A stretch of 64,000 bases of DNA from Zunongwangia atlantica 22II14-10F7 (GCF_002094855.1 NZ_ARYN01000020.1:1-64000), one strand, 5' to 3'. Positions 35,669 through 44,030 are shown, counted from the stretch's first letter. The notes: generated from the letters alone by a model not told the origin. A program made the numbers and translations.

Positions 35669-36712
35669 ATGATACTTCTTATAGAAGACGATACGGTTTT
35701 ACGTGAGAATACCGCAGAAATTTTAGAATTACAGGATTACGAAGTTATAACCGCACCAAATGGTAAAATAGGCATCGAGAAAGCGATTAAACATGTTCCA
35801 GATATCATTATTTGTGATATTATGATGCCTGAAGTTGATGGCTACGGCGTGTTGCAAACCTTATCCTCTAATACAGATACACACCACATACCATTTATAT
35901 TTCTTTCAGCAAAAACAGAGCATAAAGAGATTAGACGAGGTATGAATATGGGGGCAGATGATTATCTAACTAAGCCTTTTGATGAAGAAGAGCTGGTAGA
36001 AGTTATAGAAACGAGGTTAAAAAAGGCCAATTTGGTTTCTCAGGTTTTTGTAGCCGAAACTTCCAGCGATGAGGCTGAAGATGATATTCGAAATTTGAAT
36101 GAATTGAAGAACTTTTTTGATGATGAAGGTGAAGTTCAGGAATTCAAAATAAAAGGCAGCATTTTTGAAGCTGGTGATCACTCTAATTATGTGTATTTAA
36201 TTTTAGAAGGAACTATTAAAACCTTTCAACGAGATGAAGAAGGTAAAGAACTGGTTACAGGTTTATATAAACCAGATGACTTTTTAGGATTTACCTCTTT
36301 AGCTGAAAATTATCCCCATCAGGAGTCGGCTGTGGCTGTAAAAGACACTAAGTTGGTAAGGATCTTAAAGTATAAATTAAAAGAGATCCTAGAGCAGAAC
36401 AAAAATGTGTCTTTAGAGTTAATTAATATGCTCTCAGACAATCTTTCCCTTATTAAACAGCAATTATTAATTATGGCTTATAGTACTGTTCGTAAAAAAA
36501 CAGCACAAACTATTTTGCAGTTTGCAGATATTCTGGGAAAAAAATCGAACGAAGATATTAGAATTACAAGATCAGATCTTGCCAGCGTTGCAGGGATTGC
36601 CATAGAAACTTTAATACGAACACTGTCAGCCTTTAAAAAGGAAGGATTAATAGAAATTGAAGGCAGGGTAATTAGAGTTTTAGATCTACATAAACTAGAA
36701 ATGGTAGATTAA
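35669..36712 (+). CDS. Response regulator fused to a CRP/FNR-type transcription factor
   Basis: The 347 residues comprise a receiver domain (phospho-acceptor Asp about residue 50 in IIICDIMMPEVDG; switch LSAKTE; Lys in TKPFDEEEL), a cyclic-nucleotide-binding-like barrel (FEAGDHSNYVYLILEGTIKTF, YKPDDFLGFTSL) and a C-terminal winged helix (TRSDLASVAGIAIETLIRTLSAFKKEGLIEIEGRVI). The architecture merges two-component input with a CRP-type output. It probably receives phosphate from the kinase encoded 18 bp upstream. No FNR-type Cys cluster is present, so oxygen sensing by an Fe-S centre is unlikely. Confidence 0.92.
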   Translation: MILLIEDDTVLRENTAEILELQDYEVITAPNGKIGIEKAIKHVPDIIICDIMMPEVDGYGVLQTLSSNTDTHHIPFIFLSAKTEHKEIRRGMNMGADDYLTKPFDEEELVEVIETRLKKANLVSQVFVAETSSDEAEDDIRNLNELKNFFDDEGEVQEFKIKGSIFEAGDHSNYVYLILEGTIKTFQRDEEGKELVTGLYKPDDFLGFTSLAENYPHQESAVAVKDTKLVRILKYKLKEILEQNKNVSLELINMLSDNLSLIKQQLLIMAYSTVRKKTAQTILQFADILGKKSNEDIRITRSDLASVAGIAIETLIRTLSAFKKEGLIEIEGRVIRVLDLHKLEMVD

Positions 36713-36719
36713 AAATTAT

Positions 36720-36766
36720 AGTCTAAAACCTGCAATATTAGGTTATGGTTTTGCAGGTTTTAGACT
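36720..36766 (+). terminator. Terminator with a perfect 16-bp stem
   Basis: AGTCTAAAACCTGCAA (36720-36735) and its exact complement (36751-36766) flank a 15-nt loop and are followed by a T tract. It begins 7 bp after the regulator stop. Confidence 0.75.
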
Positions 36767-36973
36767 AACTTTTTTCTGCTTTTTTTCCTTTTCTCTACTT
36801 TAGAATTAGTATCCAGTTACTTCAAAATTAAAATCTTTTTCTACTAAATACCCTAAACAAAAGCCTTGGGGTAGTTGGTATTTTGTATAGTGAATATGGG
36901 TTTAATTAGGAAACCTGACGCCAATCATATTTTTGCAGGTAAAACAGCATTAACATTGCAAAAAAATGGAGAG

Positions 36974-37774
36974 ATGATCAATATACTTTTACCAACAGAC
37001 TTTTCAGAGAACTCCTGGAATGCGATGGTTTATGGAGTTAATTTTTTTTATGGGCAGCAGGTTCATTTTCACATTTCACATATTTTAGATGAAGATGGAG
37101 AGGATAAAGCGTATTCACACAAAAATGCTTTGGATGAACTACAGGCTTTTTTAACACGACTTCGAAAATTAGCAAATCCTAAATTTCATAAATTTTCGTT
37201 TTCTATTCAGGAAACCTCATTCATTTCGGGCCTAAAGAAAATTATTGAAGATGGTAAAATTCATCTTATAATTATGGGAACGCTGGGCGCAAGTCTAGAT
37301 CAACAATCTTTGGTAGGGAAAAATACAACAGCTGTAATTTCTCGTATAAAATGCCCAATATTGGTTGTGCCAGAAGAAGCTAAATACAAAAAACCTCAAA
37401 ATATCGCTTTTCCAACAGATTTTTACGTGACGTATAAAGCCAGGATTTTACGCGGACTAAAGTTTATTTCTAATTGTCATCAGTCCAAATTAAAAGTGCT
37501 TTATTATGCAAAAAAAACTGAAGAACTTACTACTTCTCAAAAGTCAAACAGAGACTTCTTGAAGGAGCAACTTTCAGATACTCATCATGGTTTTTATTAT
37601 AGCGTTAAGGACTCTTTAGAAGATGCAATGCAGTTATTTGTAAAAAGTAAAGACGTGCAGCTTATCATGATGATGGGGAAAAACCTTAATTATTTTGATC
37701 AGTTATTATTTTACCCTGTTTCTAAAGCACCAAAATACTTCAAGAAAATTCCATTTTTTGTATTACATGAATAA
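36974..37774 (+). CDS. Universal stress protein family, tandem-domain type
   Basis: The protein (266 residues from ATG 36974, where MINILLPTDFSENSWNA begins) has a first UspA domain with the ATP-type signature GTLGASLDQQSLVGKNTTAVISRIKCPILVVPE. The second, more divergent half (PQNIAFPTDFYVTYKARILRGLKFI) has a degenerate C-terminal motif. Two-domain Usp proteins of this length are common in Bacteroidota and respond to stress or growth arrest. An upstream ATG at 36896 is in frame but adds a segment unlike the family. It follows the kinase/regulator unit and may be under its control (inference). Confidence 0.8.
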   Translation: MINILLPTDFSENSWNAMVYGVNFFYGQQVHFHISHILDEDGEDKAYSHKNALDELQAFLTRLRKLANPKFHKFSFSIQETSFISGLKKIIEDGKIHLIIMGTLGASLDQQSLVGKNTTAVISRIKCPILVVPEEAKYKKPQNIAFPTDFYVTYKARILRGLKFISNCHQSKLKVLYYAKKTEELTTSQKSNRDFLKEQLSDTHHGFYYSVKDSLEDAMQLFVKSKDVQLIMMMGKNLNYFDQLLFYPVSKAPKYFKKIPFFVLHE

Positions 37775-37802
37775 AGATATGCTGTAAAATTTCAGCAGTT
37801 TA

Positions 37803-37854
37803 TTGGCGCCGCCCAAGGGTATAATACTCCGAGGCTTGCCCCGAGGTAGTTTAC
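37803..37854 (+). repeat. Dispersed intergenic repeat, copy 5 (internally deleted)
   Basis: TTGGCGCCGCCCAAGGGTAT and TACTCCGAGGCTTG join directly to CCCCGAGGTAGTTTAC, so the middle ~45 bp of the family (the AAATTAAAAATTTGTTTCC part) is missing. The join lies within GGCTTG, which occurs at both ends of the deleted part. Confidence 0.65.
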
Positions 37855-37887
37855 AGAAATTCAAATGGCGCTTTATTAAAGTCATAC

Positions 37888-37910
37888 AGCCCAATTTTAT
37901 TTGGGCTTTC
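37888..37910 (+). terminator. Terminator-like hairpin
   Basis: AGCCCAA (37888-37894) pairs with TTGGGCT (37901-37907), followed by TTTC; modest T tract. It lies between convergent units. Confidence 0.45.
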
Positions 37911-37922
37911 CGGAGTATGCAA

Positions 37923-38585
37923 TTATATTTTTTTTCTTTTGTTATGTTGAATTATACTTTTAATCAGCACAAAAGCAAAAAGAAGTAAAGGGATGTACCA
38001 AGATATAAGGTTTTTATTCTTCAAAATCATCGAGACAAGTAATAAACCTAATAGCACAATGTCTATTATATTGTGATTTATGCTCTCCTTTTTCTTCTTT
38101 TCTTTATATTTTGAATGCTCAGTAATTATAACTTCAAGAATACTATCCATTTGTTTTTCAATATGATCTAAGGATTCAGAAGTATCTTGAATTAGCATAT
38201 CACGAGAATAGATTTTTGCATCGTCAGCATAAAAAACGATAGAGTCACAAAGGTCTATAAGTCCTATTGAGATTATATTTATGCAAGCACTTACTAATTG
38301 GTCTGACCCGGAAATAAATGAGATTTCTAAATCTTTATTTGTTAATTGGTTTTTAAGTTCAGGAAAATAGGAAATGATTTCTTCTAAAGGATCAAAATAG
38401 ATTTCGATTAGCATTTTAGTGCCGTTTAGTCGACATTCTATGGAATCAATTTGATTTAGATGATCTAACTTTTCAAAATCAGTTAAGAATTCAAAATCGT
38501 AACCTTAGTCTTTAATTTTATTTTCAAGTTCAATTTTTGTCGGAAGTTCAGTCTTCCGTACAAAATTTATCAGCTTCATCGACAT
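37923..38585 (-). pseudogene. Unknown membrane-anchored protein interrupted by an in-frame TAA
   Basis: From ATG 38585 the minus-strand frame reads MSMKLINFVRKTELPTKIE, reaches a TAA at 38505-38507, and then continues in the same frame without another stop to 37923. The part after the stop (GYDFEFLTDFEKLDHLNQID then from ATG 38414 MLIEIYFDPLEEIISYFPEL) has normal protein character and ends in two hydrophobic helices (IIDIVLLGLLLVSMILK, WYIPLLLFAFVLI) with a basic tail. A 163-residue protein starting at 38414 could still be made. The simplest reading is one ~220-residue gene broken by a nonsense mutation. Family not recognised. Confidence 0.55.
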
Positions 38586-38656
38586 AGTTTTTGCGTAGTT
38601 TTTCAGCTTACTACCAACTTAAATTGCGTGACTATTGAAAATCTATCTTCTTCTTT

Positions 38657-39694
38657 TTAAAATAGTTGCTGACTAAGACAGTGCAGGGTTCCAAATCCCC
38701 AAATAAGATCTATAGCGCTAAGGCCAATAACTTCTCGATTAGGAAAACAATCTGCGATGATATTTAATGCAATCCTATCGTTGGGATCATTAAATGTTGG
38801 TACTAAAACAGCTCCGTTAATGATTAAGAAATTAGCATAACTTGCGGGTAAACGTAGATCTTCAAACACCAGCTTTTGTGGCATGGGTAATTCTACAATA
38901 TTTGGTGTTTTTCCATTTTCCAGCTTTGCTTTTTTCAAGCGGTCCAGGTTATCTTTTAAAGCCTTATAATTCTCATCCTTTTTATTAGATTCTACTACGG
39001 TAATAATGGTGTCTGGATTTACAAAGCGGCAAAGATCGTCGATATGCCCGTGGGTGTCGTCACCTAAAATTCCGTTACCAAGCCAAATAATATTAGAAAC
39101 TCCAAGATATTCTTTAAAAACTGCCTCGTAATCGTTTTTGGTGAAGCCGGGATTTCTTACCTGAACACTAGGATGAAGCAAACATTCTTCAGAAGTTAAA
39201 ATTGTACCTTTTCCGTTAGAATCTATTGCGCCACCTTCTAAGATTACAGGTTTACCTTTATATTTTGCGACGGTTAAAGGGATATCTAAAGTTTGTGAAA
39301 TCACTGCTGGTATTGCTTTATCTAGGCGGTAATTTTTGTACTTCGCCCAACCGTTAAAATTGAAATTGATAGCTTCAGGTTTATTATCTGTAGATTCAAC
39401 GATTATTGGGCCAGAGTCGCGCATCCAGCTTCTATTGGTTTTTTGGATAATAAACTGAACATTTTCAAGATTTACGTGGGTTCTTTCTAGCATATCAAGA
39501 ACTTTATCCTGAAGTTTATGATTAGCAACCACAAGATAAACCGTTTCGTAAGTCGCTACTTTTTTAATAAACTCTACAAATGCCCATTGAATGGCGTGAT
39601 ATTTTCCTGGCCAGTCATTACCATTTTCAGGAAAACAAAGTAGGATGCCTTTTTGTTTTTCCCATTCTGCTGGAAATCTACGTGCAGCTTTCAT
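38657..39694 (-). CDS. aguA: Agmatine deiminase (peptidyl-arginine deiminase family)
   Basis: The 345-residue enzyme hydrolyses agmatine to N-carbamoylputrescine. Motifs are NRSWMRDSGPI (catalytic Asp), EGGAIDSNGKGTILTSEECLLHPS, GDDTHGHIDDLCRF (catalytic His) and the C-terminal GFGTLHCLSQQ with the nucleophile Cys. The adjacent upstream gene (2-bp gap) encodes the next enzyme of the route, which supports the substrate assignment. Length is a little short of plant homologues but normal for bacteria. Confidence 0.92.
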   Translation of the reverse strand: MKAARRFPAEWEKQKGILLCFPENGNDWPGKYHAIQWAFVEFIKKVATYETVYLVVANHKLQDKVLDMLERTHVNLENVQFIIQKTNRSWMRDSGPIIVESTDNKPEAINFNFNGWAKYKNYRLDKAIPAVISQTLDIPLTVAKYKGKPVILEGGAIDSNGKGTILTSEECLLHPSVQVRNPGFTKNDYEAVFKEYLGVSNIIWLGNGILGDDTHGHIDDLCRFVNPDTIITVVESNKKDENYKALKDNLDRLKKAKLENGKTPNIVELPMPQKLVFEDLRLPASYANFLIINGAVLVPTFNDPNDRIALNIIADCFPNREVIGLSAIDLIWGFGTLHCLSQQLF

Positions 39695-39696
39695 AA

Positions 39697-40584
39697 TTAT
39701 TTATCGATCGCTCTTTTGGTAATATTGCCATAAAAATCGATTCTTCGGTCTCTAAAAAATGGCCAGTTTTGTCTAACATTTTCCTGATGATCTAAGTCTA
39801 CTTCAGCAATTAAAATCTCTTCTTTATCGTGAGAAGCCTGCGCCAGGATTTCTCCTTGTGGGCCGGCAATAAAAGAAGCTCCCCAAAATTCTATTCCATT
39901 TGTATTAGGTACATATTTTTCGAGACCAATTCTATTTGCAGCAGCTACATAAGTTCCGTTAGCAACAGCATGACCTTTCATTACATTCATCCAAGCGCCG
40001 TATTGATTATCGCCATATTTATCTTTTTCAGAAGGATGCCAACCTATAGCGGTTGGGTAAAATAAAACTTCAGCACCTTGTAATGCGGTTAGTCTTGCAG
40101 CTTCAGGATACCATTGATCCCAACAAATTAATGTTCCAATTTGTCCAATATTGGTAGAAATGGTTTTAAAGCCAAGATCACCCGGAGTAAAATAGAATTT
40201 TTCGTAAAAATGAGGATCGTCTGGAATATGCATCTTTCTGTAAAGTCCGGCCTCAGATCCGTCATTATCGATAATATAAGCACTATTGTGGTAAACTCCC
40301 GCCATTCTTTTTTCAAAAAACGGAACGATAATCACTACTCCCAATTCTTTAGCCAAATTACTAAAGGCGGTAAAAGAGGTGCTATAAAGAGGCTCGGCCA
40401 ATGCAAAATTATCTACATCTTCACTTTGGCAAAAATAGTGGCTGCTATATAACTCTGGCAAACAAATTACCTGAGCTCCTTCTTTTGCCGCTTTTTTAAC
40501 CCAATCTGTACATTTTGCAAGATTATTGGCAGCATTATCATTTAGGTTTAGTTGAATAACAGCAATAGAATACGTTCTACTCAT
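39697..40584 (-). CDS. aguB: N-carbamoylputrescine amidase (carbon-nitrogen hydrolase)
   Basis: The 295-residue nitrilase-superfamily enzyme has the Glu-Lys-Cys triad: PELYSSHYFC (Glu), YRKMHIPDDP (Lys) and GTLICWDQWYPEAARL (Cys). The segment EKFYFTPGDLG and the conserved NRIGLEKYV are typical of the N-carbamoylputrescine branch. It converts the agmatine deiminase product to putrescine, ammonia and CO2. It is the first gene of a two-gene minus-strand operon with the deiminase. Confidence 0.92.
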   Translation of the reverse strand: MSRTYSIAVIQLNLNDNAANNLAKCTDWVKKAAKEGAQVICLPELYSSHYFCQSEDVDNFALAEPLYSTSFTAFSNLAKELGVVIIVPFFEKRMAGVYHNSAYIIDNDGSEAGLYRKMHIPDDPHFYEKFYFTPGDLGFKTISTNIGQIGTLICWDQWYPEAARLTALQGAEVLFYPTAIGWHPSEKDKYGDNQYGAWMNVMKGHAVANGTYVAAANRIGLEKYVPNTNGIEFWGASFIAGPQGEILAQASHDKEEILIAEVDLDHQENVRQNWPFFRDRRIDFYGNITKRAIDK

Positions 40585-40830
40585 AGATATTTTATATGAA
40601 AACTAATTGAAAATTCGATATTCGATGAATTTTGGTACTATTTTTAAATTTAAAAATGTTCCTTGTTTTTAATCAATTTCGGTTATTATGAAATTGATTT
40701 TTTAAGCTTAAACTTACTTCTAAAGATATAAAATAAAGGTTTAGAAATAACCAGCGAAAATATCAAAAAACAACATTGGTTTTTATCAAATATTAGCTGC
40801 GGAAGAACATAAAAGCTAATTGAAATAAAA

Positions 40831-40858
40831 AAGCCGAATCTAAAGAAGATTCGGCCTT
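40831..40858 (-). terminator. Rho-independent terminator of the FKBP gene
   Basis: GCCGAATC (40833-40840) pairs with GATTCGGC (40848-40855); on the minus strand it is followed by a T tract. The rest of 40585-40894 shows no gene and holds the upstream region of the amidase operon. Confidence 0.75.
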
Positions 40859-40894
40859 GATAGTATAGAAATTGAATGCTTAATTCCTCTAAAA

Positions 40895-41356
40895 TTAATT
40901 AGCTACATCCAGAAGTTCGATATCAAAAATTAAAACAGATCCACCTGGGATACCGCTATAATCAAAGGAACCGTATCCAAGATGAGCAGGTATAAAAAGC
41001 TGGCCGCTGCCACCTTCATTAAAATAAGTGATCCCTTCTGTCCAACCCGGGATTACCTGTTGTAAACTAAAAGTAGCACCTGAAGCATTACTTTGATCAA
41101 AAATATTTCCGTTTAAAAAATAACCTCTGTAGGCTACTGTAACGCGACTGCTAGTAGTTGGCTGGGCTCCTGTTCCTTCTTCTTCAATAATATAATAAAG
41201 GCCAGAACTACTTCTTTCAGCCTCAAGATTATTTACTTCCAAGTAGTTTTGAATCTCCTGCTCGTTTATTTCTTGGTAATCTACAACCTGGTTTTCGTCA
41301 TCGTTTCCGCAGGAAATTAAAAATAAGCTGAATAGGGCTAGGTAAAAAGTTTTCAT
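40895..41356 (-). CDS. FKBP-type peptidyl-prolyl isomerase, lipoprotein
   Basis: The 153-residue protein starts with a lipoprotein signal (YLALFSLFLISC). After a short helical linker (EINEQEIQNYLEVNN) comes an FKBP domain: SRVTVAYRGYFLNGNIFDQS, VIPGWTEGITYFNEGGSGQLFIPAHLGYG and SVLIFDIELLDV. The aromatic pocket residues are mostly retained. It would act on proline isomerisation in protein folding at the periplasmic face of a membrane. It is a single-gene unit with a terminator. Confidence 0.93.
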   Translation of the reverse strand: MKTFYLALFSLFLISCGNDDENQVVDYQEINEQEIQNYLEVNNLEAERSSSGLYYIIEEEGTGAQPTTSSRVTVAYRGYFLNGNIFDQSNASGATFSLQQVIPGWTEGITYFNEGGSGQLFIPAHLGYGSFDYSGIPGGSVLIFDIELLDVAN

Positions 41357-41935
41357 TTTAAAATATAAAAGGTTAAATACTATAAGCTTTTAAAGCTAGA
41401 AAAATATGGCGGCAAAAATGCTTATAAAATTTGATATTCTTAGGATAAAACTTATTTAAAATGTTAGCTAACTTTCTAAAAGTTAAGAAATATAGGAAGG
41501 AATCTATCTAACAGTAATTTTAGGTAGTACTTTGGGATTTAAATTATTCTCCTTCGGTAAGGACTATTAAAATTACCCAATATTGGGTATGGTGTTGTAT
41601 GTGCTATAGTAGTACTTTAGCCCGTAGTAAAATGTAAAGTGTTTGGTAACTCTTATATTTCACTAACTAACCGTTTCTATATAAAGTTAAAGGATATTTG
41701 ATCAATTTCAGATATCCTTTTTTTATGAGTTTACTTTCTTTGGTTATTCTGAAAAGTAAAAACAAAACTTAGAGAATTAACTTAGGGATTAAGAGGTATT
41801 AAAGCCTATTAGATTTTAATAAGCATCTATAAATAAGCAAGTATTTCCTTTTTGACGAGATTATCGATAATGAAAGGATTTTCAAAAGGATAACTATTAG
41901 ATATTTGCTGAGGTAGTTTACTTGAAATAGCTAAA
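41357..41935. other. Long intergenic region with a palindrome and a terminator, no gene
   Basis: Two structures stand out. The first is a perfect 16-bp palindrome, TACCCAATATTGGGTA (41574-41589), which could be an operator. The second is an intrinsic terminator (41689-41697 with 41712-41720, AAAGGATAT and complement, T tract) without an upstream gene. A small untranslated RNA ending at ~41,725 is possible. A fragment near 41,912 (GAGGTAGTTTAC) resembles the end of the dispersed repeat. Confidence 0.4.
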
Positions 41936-41959
41936 ATTCTGTACTAGATATAAAAAGAA

Positions 41960-41985
41960 AAAGCTTCACAGAAGTGTGAAGCTTT
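41960..41985 (-). terminator. Native terminator of the disrupted tRNA-Met gene
   Basis: AAAGCTTCACA (41960-41970) and TGTGAAGCTTT (41975-41985) form a perfect stem around a GAAG loop; on the minus strand a TTTTTC tract follows. It lies just after the tRNA 3' end. Confidence 0.7.
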
Positions 41986-41996
41986 GATTTTCCTAG

Positions 41997-42038
41997 TAGC
42001 GAGACCGAGATTTGAACTCGGGACCTCCGGGTTATGAA
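41997..42038 (-). pseudogene. tRNA-Met 3' half (attachment-site remnant)
   Basis: On the minus strand the segment has an anticodon loop TTCATAA (anticodon CAT, 42032-42038), the start of the variable region, a complete T arm (CCGAG-TTCAAAT-CTCGG) and the 3' acceptor strand TCTCGCT with discriminator A. The expected 5' half (acceptor, D arm, anticodon 5' stem) is absent: sequence beyond 42038 is AT-rich and not tRNA-like. This is the standard trace of a tyrosine-recombinase island crossing over at the anticodon loop, leaving the displaced 3' half on the host side. Confidence 0.8.
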
Positions 42039-42040
42039 CC

Positions 42041-42166
42041 TATTCAAATAGCTATATGAAACAAACTAAAATATATTAAAAAATATGATTATCAGTTAAT
42101 TACATATTTTATGGTTTTATTCAAATAGTGTTAAAATCAAATTATTCTGTACTTATTCTGTACTAG
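42041..42166. repeat. Direct repeats beside the attachment core
   Basis: TATTCAAATAG occurs at 42041-42051 and 42118-42128. TTATTCTGTAC occurs twice in tandem at 42142-42152 and 42153-42163, and a related ATTCTGTACTAG lies on the other side of the core at 41936-41947. These are plausible arm-type binding sites for the recombinase encoded from 42214. Confidence 0.5.
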
Positions 42167-42213
42167 TTTTTAAATTGATTATTTATATTTATATAGATTT
42201 TTAATGAAAGATT

Positions 42214-43545
42214 ATGGCCAATGTCAAGATTGTTTTAAGGAAGAATATGATGAGAAAGGATGGTAGAATTCCTCTTGCTTTGAGAATTAGTGAAAATTAT
42301 AAAACCAATTATAAGTGGATTGGTCAATATGTTTTCGAGAAGGATTGGGATAAAAAGGCAGGAAAGGCAAAGAGAAGTCATCCAAATTCACAAAAGCTGA
42401 ACAATTTTTTAATGAAGAAATTGAGCGAAGTGAATGACATATTTTTTGAATCAAAAGATCAGGTTAGCCCAAAGCAGGTAAAGCAAAAGTTAAAAGGAAC
42501 CTATGGACAGAAATCCTTTTTTGAACTAGCCGCAGAGCGTATAATGGAAAAATATGAAAGAGGAACATTTTCCGTCGCTAAAGCTGAACTATCTATTCTT
42601 TATAACCTCGAGGAATTTTTAAATCTAAAAAGGAATAAGAATAAATCAGCCATTATTAAGTCAATCAATGAGCGCCGCTTGCACCGAATTAGTGAGGCAA
42701 GACTTAACAAATATAGCTGGTTAGATGGTGTTGCTTATTTTAGAAATAGTAAGGCTCTAGCGTTCCGGGATATTGATGAAGTTTTCATTAATAAATATAA
42801 AACATTTTGTCATTCTTATTTAGGGCAAAAAACCAGAACTATTACTAATCAACTTATTTTAATTAGAACTCTTTTCAATTTAGCTATTAAGGAAGGAATT
42901 ATTGAGCGAAAATTTTATCCCTTTGCTGGTGATAAGGAGAAAATTAGAATTGGTTCTGGTAATAAAATAGGGCTAAGTACGGAAGAGATCGAGAAAATAG
43001 AAAAACTAAAGTTGGAGAAAAATAGTTCTATTTGGCACACTCATAATGTATGGTTATTTTCTTTTTATTTTGCCGGAATTCGTATTTCTGATGTTGTGAA
43101 AATAAAATGGTCGGATTTTAAAGATAATCGACTTTATTATATAATGAATAAAAATGAAAAAGCACTCAGCCTTAAAATTCCTGCGAAGGCAAAAAAAATT
43201 TTGGAACATTATAAAAAAGAGAAAAAACTTAATAAAGGTTATGTTTTTCCATTCCTTAGAAATACGGATACTAATGATGCTGAACAAATCTATATACGAA
43301 CGAAAAGTGTCACTAAAGTCTTTAATAAATGCCTAAAACAAATTGCAAAAGAATGTGAGATTGATAAGAACTTATCTAACCACATCGCTAGGCATAGCTT
43401 TGGTAATATAGCGGGTGATCGTATTCATCCATTAATGTTACAAAAGCTCTATCGTCATAGTGATTTAAAAACCACTTTGAATTATCAAGCCAATTTTATT
43501 CACCGAGATGCGGATGATGCCTTGGATAGTGTTATTAATTTTTGA
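42214..43545 (+). CDS. Tyrosine-type site-specific recombinase (integrase)
   Basis: The 443-residue protein has the Bacteroidota layout: an N-terminal Arm-DNA-binding region (KIVLRKNMMRKDGRIPLALRIS), a SAM-like core-binding domain (FRDIDEVFINKYKTFCHSYLGQKTRTITNQLILIRTLFNLAI) and a catalytic domain. Catalytic residues are the Arg in FYFAGIRISDVVKIKWSD, HIARHSFG (His-x-x-Arg), a second His in YRHSDLKTTL and the Tyr in NYQANFI. It presumably integrates the island at the adjacent tRNA-Met. Its last ~70 bp are repeated at 54.7 kb. The gene is AT-rich like the backbone and unlike the metal genes that follow. Confidence 0.95.
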   Translation: MANVKIVLRKNMMRKDGRIPLALRISENYKTNYKWIGQYVFEKDWDKKAGKAKRSHPNSQKLNNFLMKKLSEVNDIFFESKDQVSPKQVKQKLKGTYGQKSFFELAAERIMEKYERGTFSVAKAELSILYNLEEFLNLKRNKNKSAIIKSINERRLHRISEARLNKYSWLDGVAYFRNSKALAFRDIDEVFINKYKTFCHSYLGQKTRTITNQLILIRTLFNLAIKEGIIERKFYPFAGDKEKIRIGSGNKIGLSTEEIEKIEKLKLEKNSSIWHTHNVWLFSFYFAGIRISDVVKIKWSDFKDNRLYYIMNKNEKALSLKIPAKAKKILEHYKKEKKLNKGYVFPFLRNTDTNDAEQIYIRTKSVTKVFNKCLKQIAKECEIDKNLSNHIARHSFGNIAGDRIHPLMLQKLYRHSDLKTTLNYQANFIHRDADDALDSVINF

Positions 43546-43607
43546 GACCTAATGAAGTTACAAAGCTGATCATTGACTTTTGCACACCCTGTGCATCACA
43601 ATTTGGT

Positions 43608-43615
43608 TATCTTTG
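43608..43615 (+). promoter_or_regulatory. -7 element before the metal-resistance cluster (TATCTTTG)
   Basis: TATCTTTG is an exact TAnnTTTG match ending 4 nt before the GTG start of the DUF6660-like gene. TTTG at 43579-43582 is a -33 candidate with 25-bp spacing. Confidence 0.45.
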
Positions 43616-43619
43616 TAAT

Positions 43620-43931
43620 GTGAAATTATTAACATTCATATTTGCTCTCTATGTATTGACGCTTAATGCGTTTCCCTGTTCTGATACAGATGCTTTTTGC
43701 GATAATTCACAAACAGAGGTAATGGCTACTTATAATTTAGATCATAACCATAGTGCCTCTGAGCTTTGCCCCCCCTTCTGTACCTGCCATTGCTGTCACG
43801 TACATACGGTGGAATTTGCTTCAGTGAATTTTAAACCTATTAATACAGAAATATCATCTAAGGTTTTTCTTCATTTTGAAAGTTTGGGCGAAGAGCCTAT
43901 TTCATCCCTTTTAGATCCTCCCAGGGTTTAA
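43620..43931 (+). CDS. DUF6660-like exported Cys/His-rich protein
   Basis: From GTG 43620 the product is 103 residues: a signal peptide (KLLTFIFALYVLTLNAFPC), then CSDTDAFCDN, a His-containing stretch and a Cys/His cluster (LCPPFCTCHCCHVH), and a hydrophobic-polar tail. The cluster looks suited to binding soft or transition metals in the periplasm. Small proteins of this type (DUF6660, from memory) precede CzcA-type pump genes in Bacteroidota. The frame is open to 43542, but that upstream part overlaps the integrase end and the promoter. Confidence 0.65.
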   Translation: MKLLTFIFALYVLTLNAFPCSDTDAFCDNSQTEVMATYNLDHNHSASELCPPFCTCHCCHVHTVEFASVNFKPINTEISSKVFLHFESLGEEPISSLLDPPRV

Positions 43932-44030
43932 TTCAGCTTTTTTATAGGATAGCTATATCCTTTTTGACAGGTCAAGATTCCTCTGGCCACTTTTTTACAT
44001 TTCAAAAACTGAATTAAATCTTCAACTTTT

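Noticed and set aside
36850-36880. Possible sixth copy of the dispersed repeat (CCCTAAACAAAAGCCTTGGG region)
   Set aside because: Only short similarity (GCCTTGGGGTAGTT) and none of the central landmarks, so it was not called.
36896-36973. Upstream ATG for the universal stress protein
   Set aside because: The 26 extra residues are unlike the family, whose core begins at MINILLPTDFSEN.
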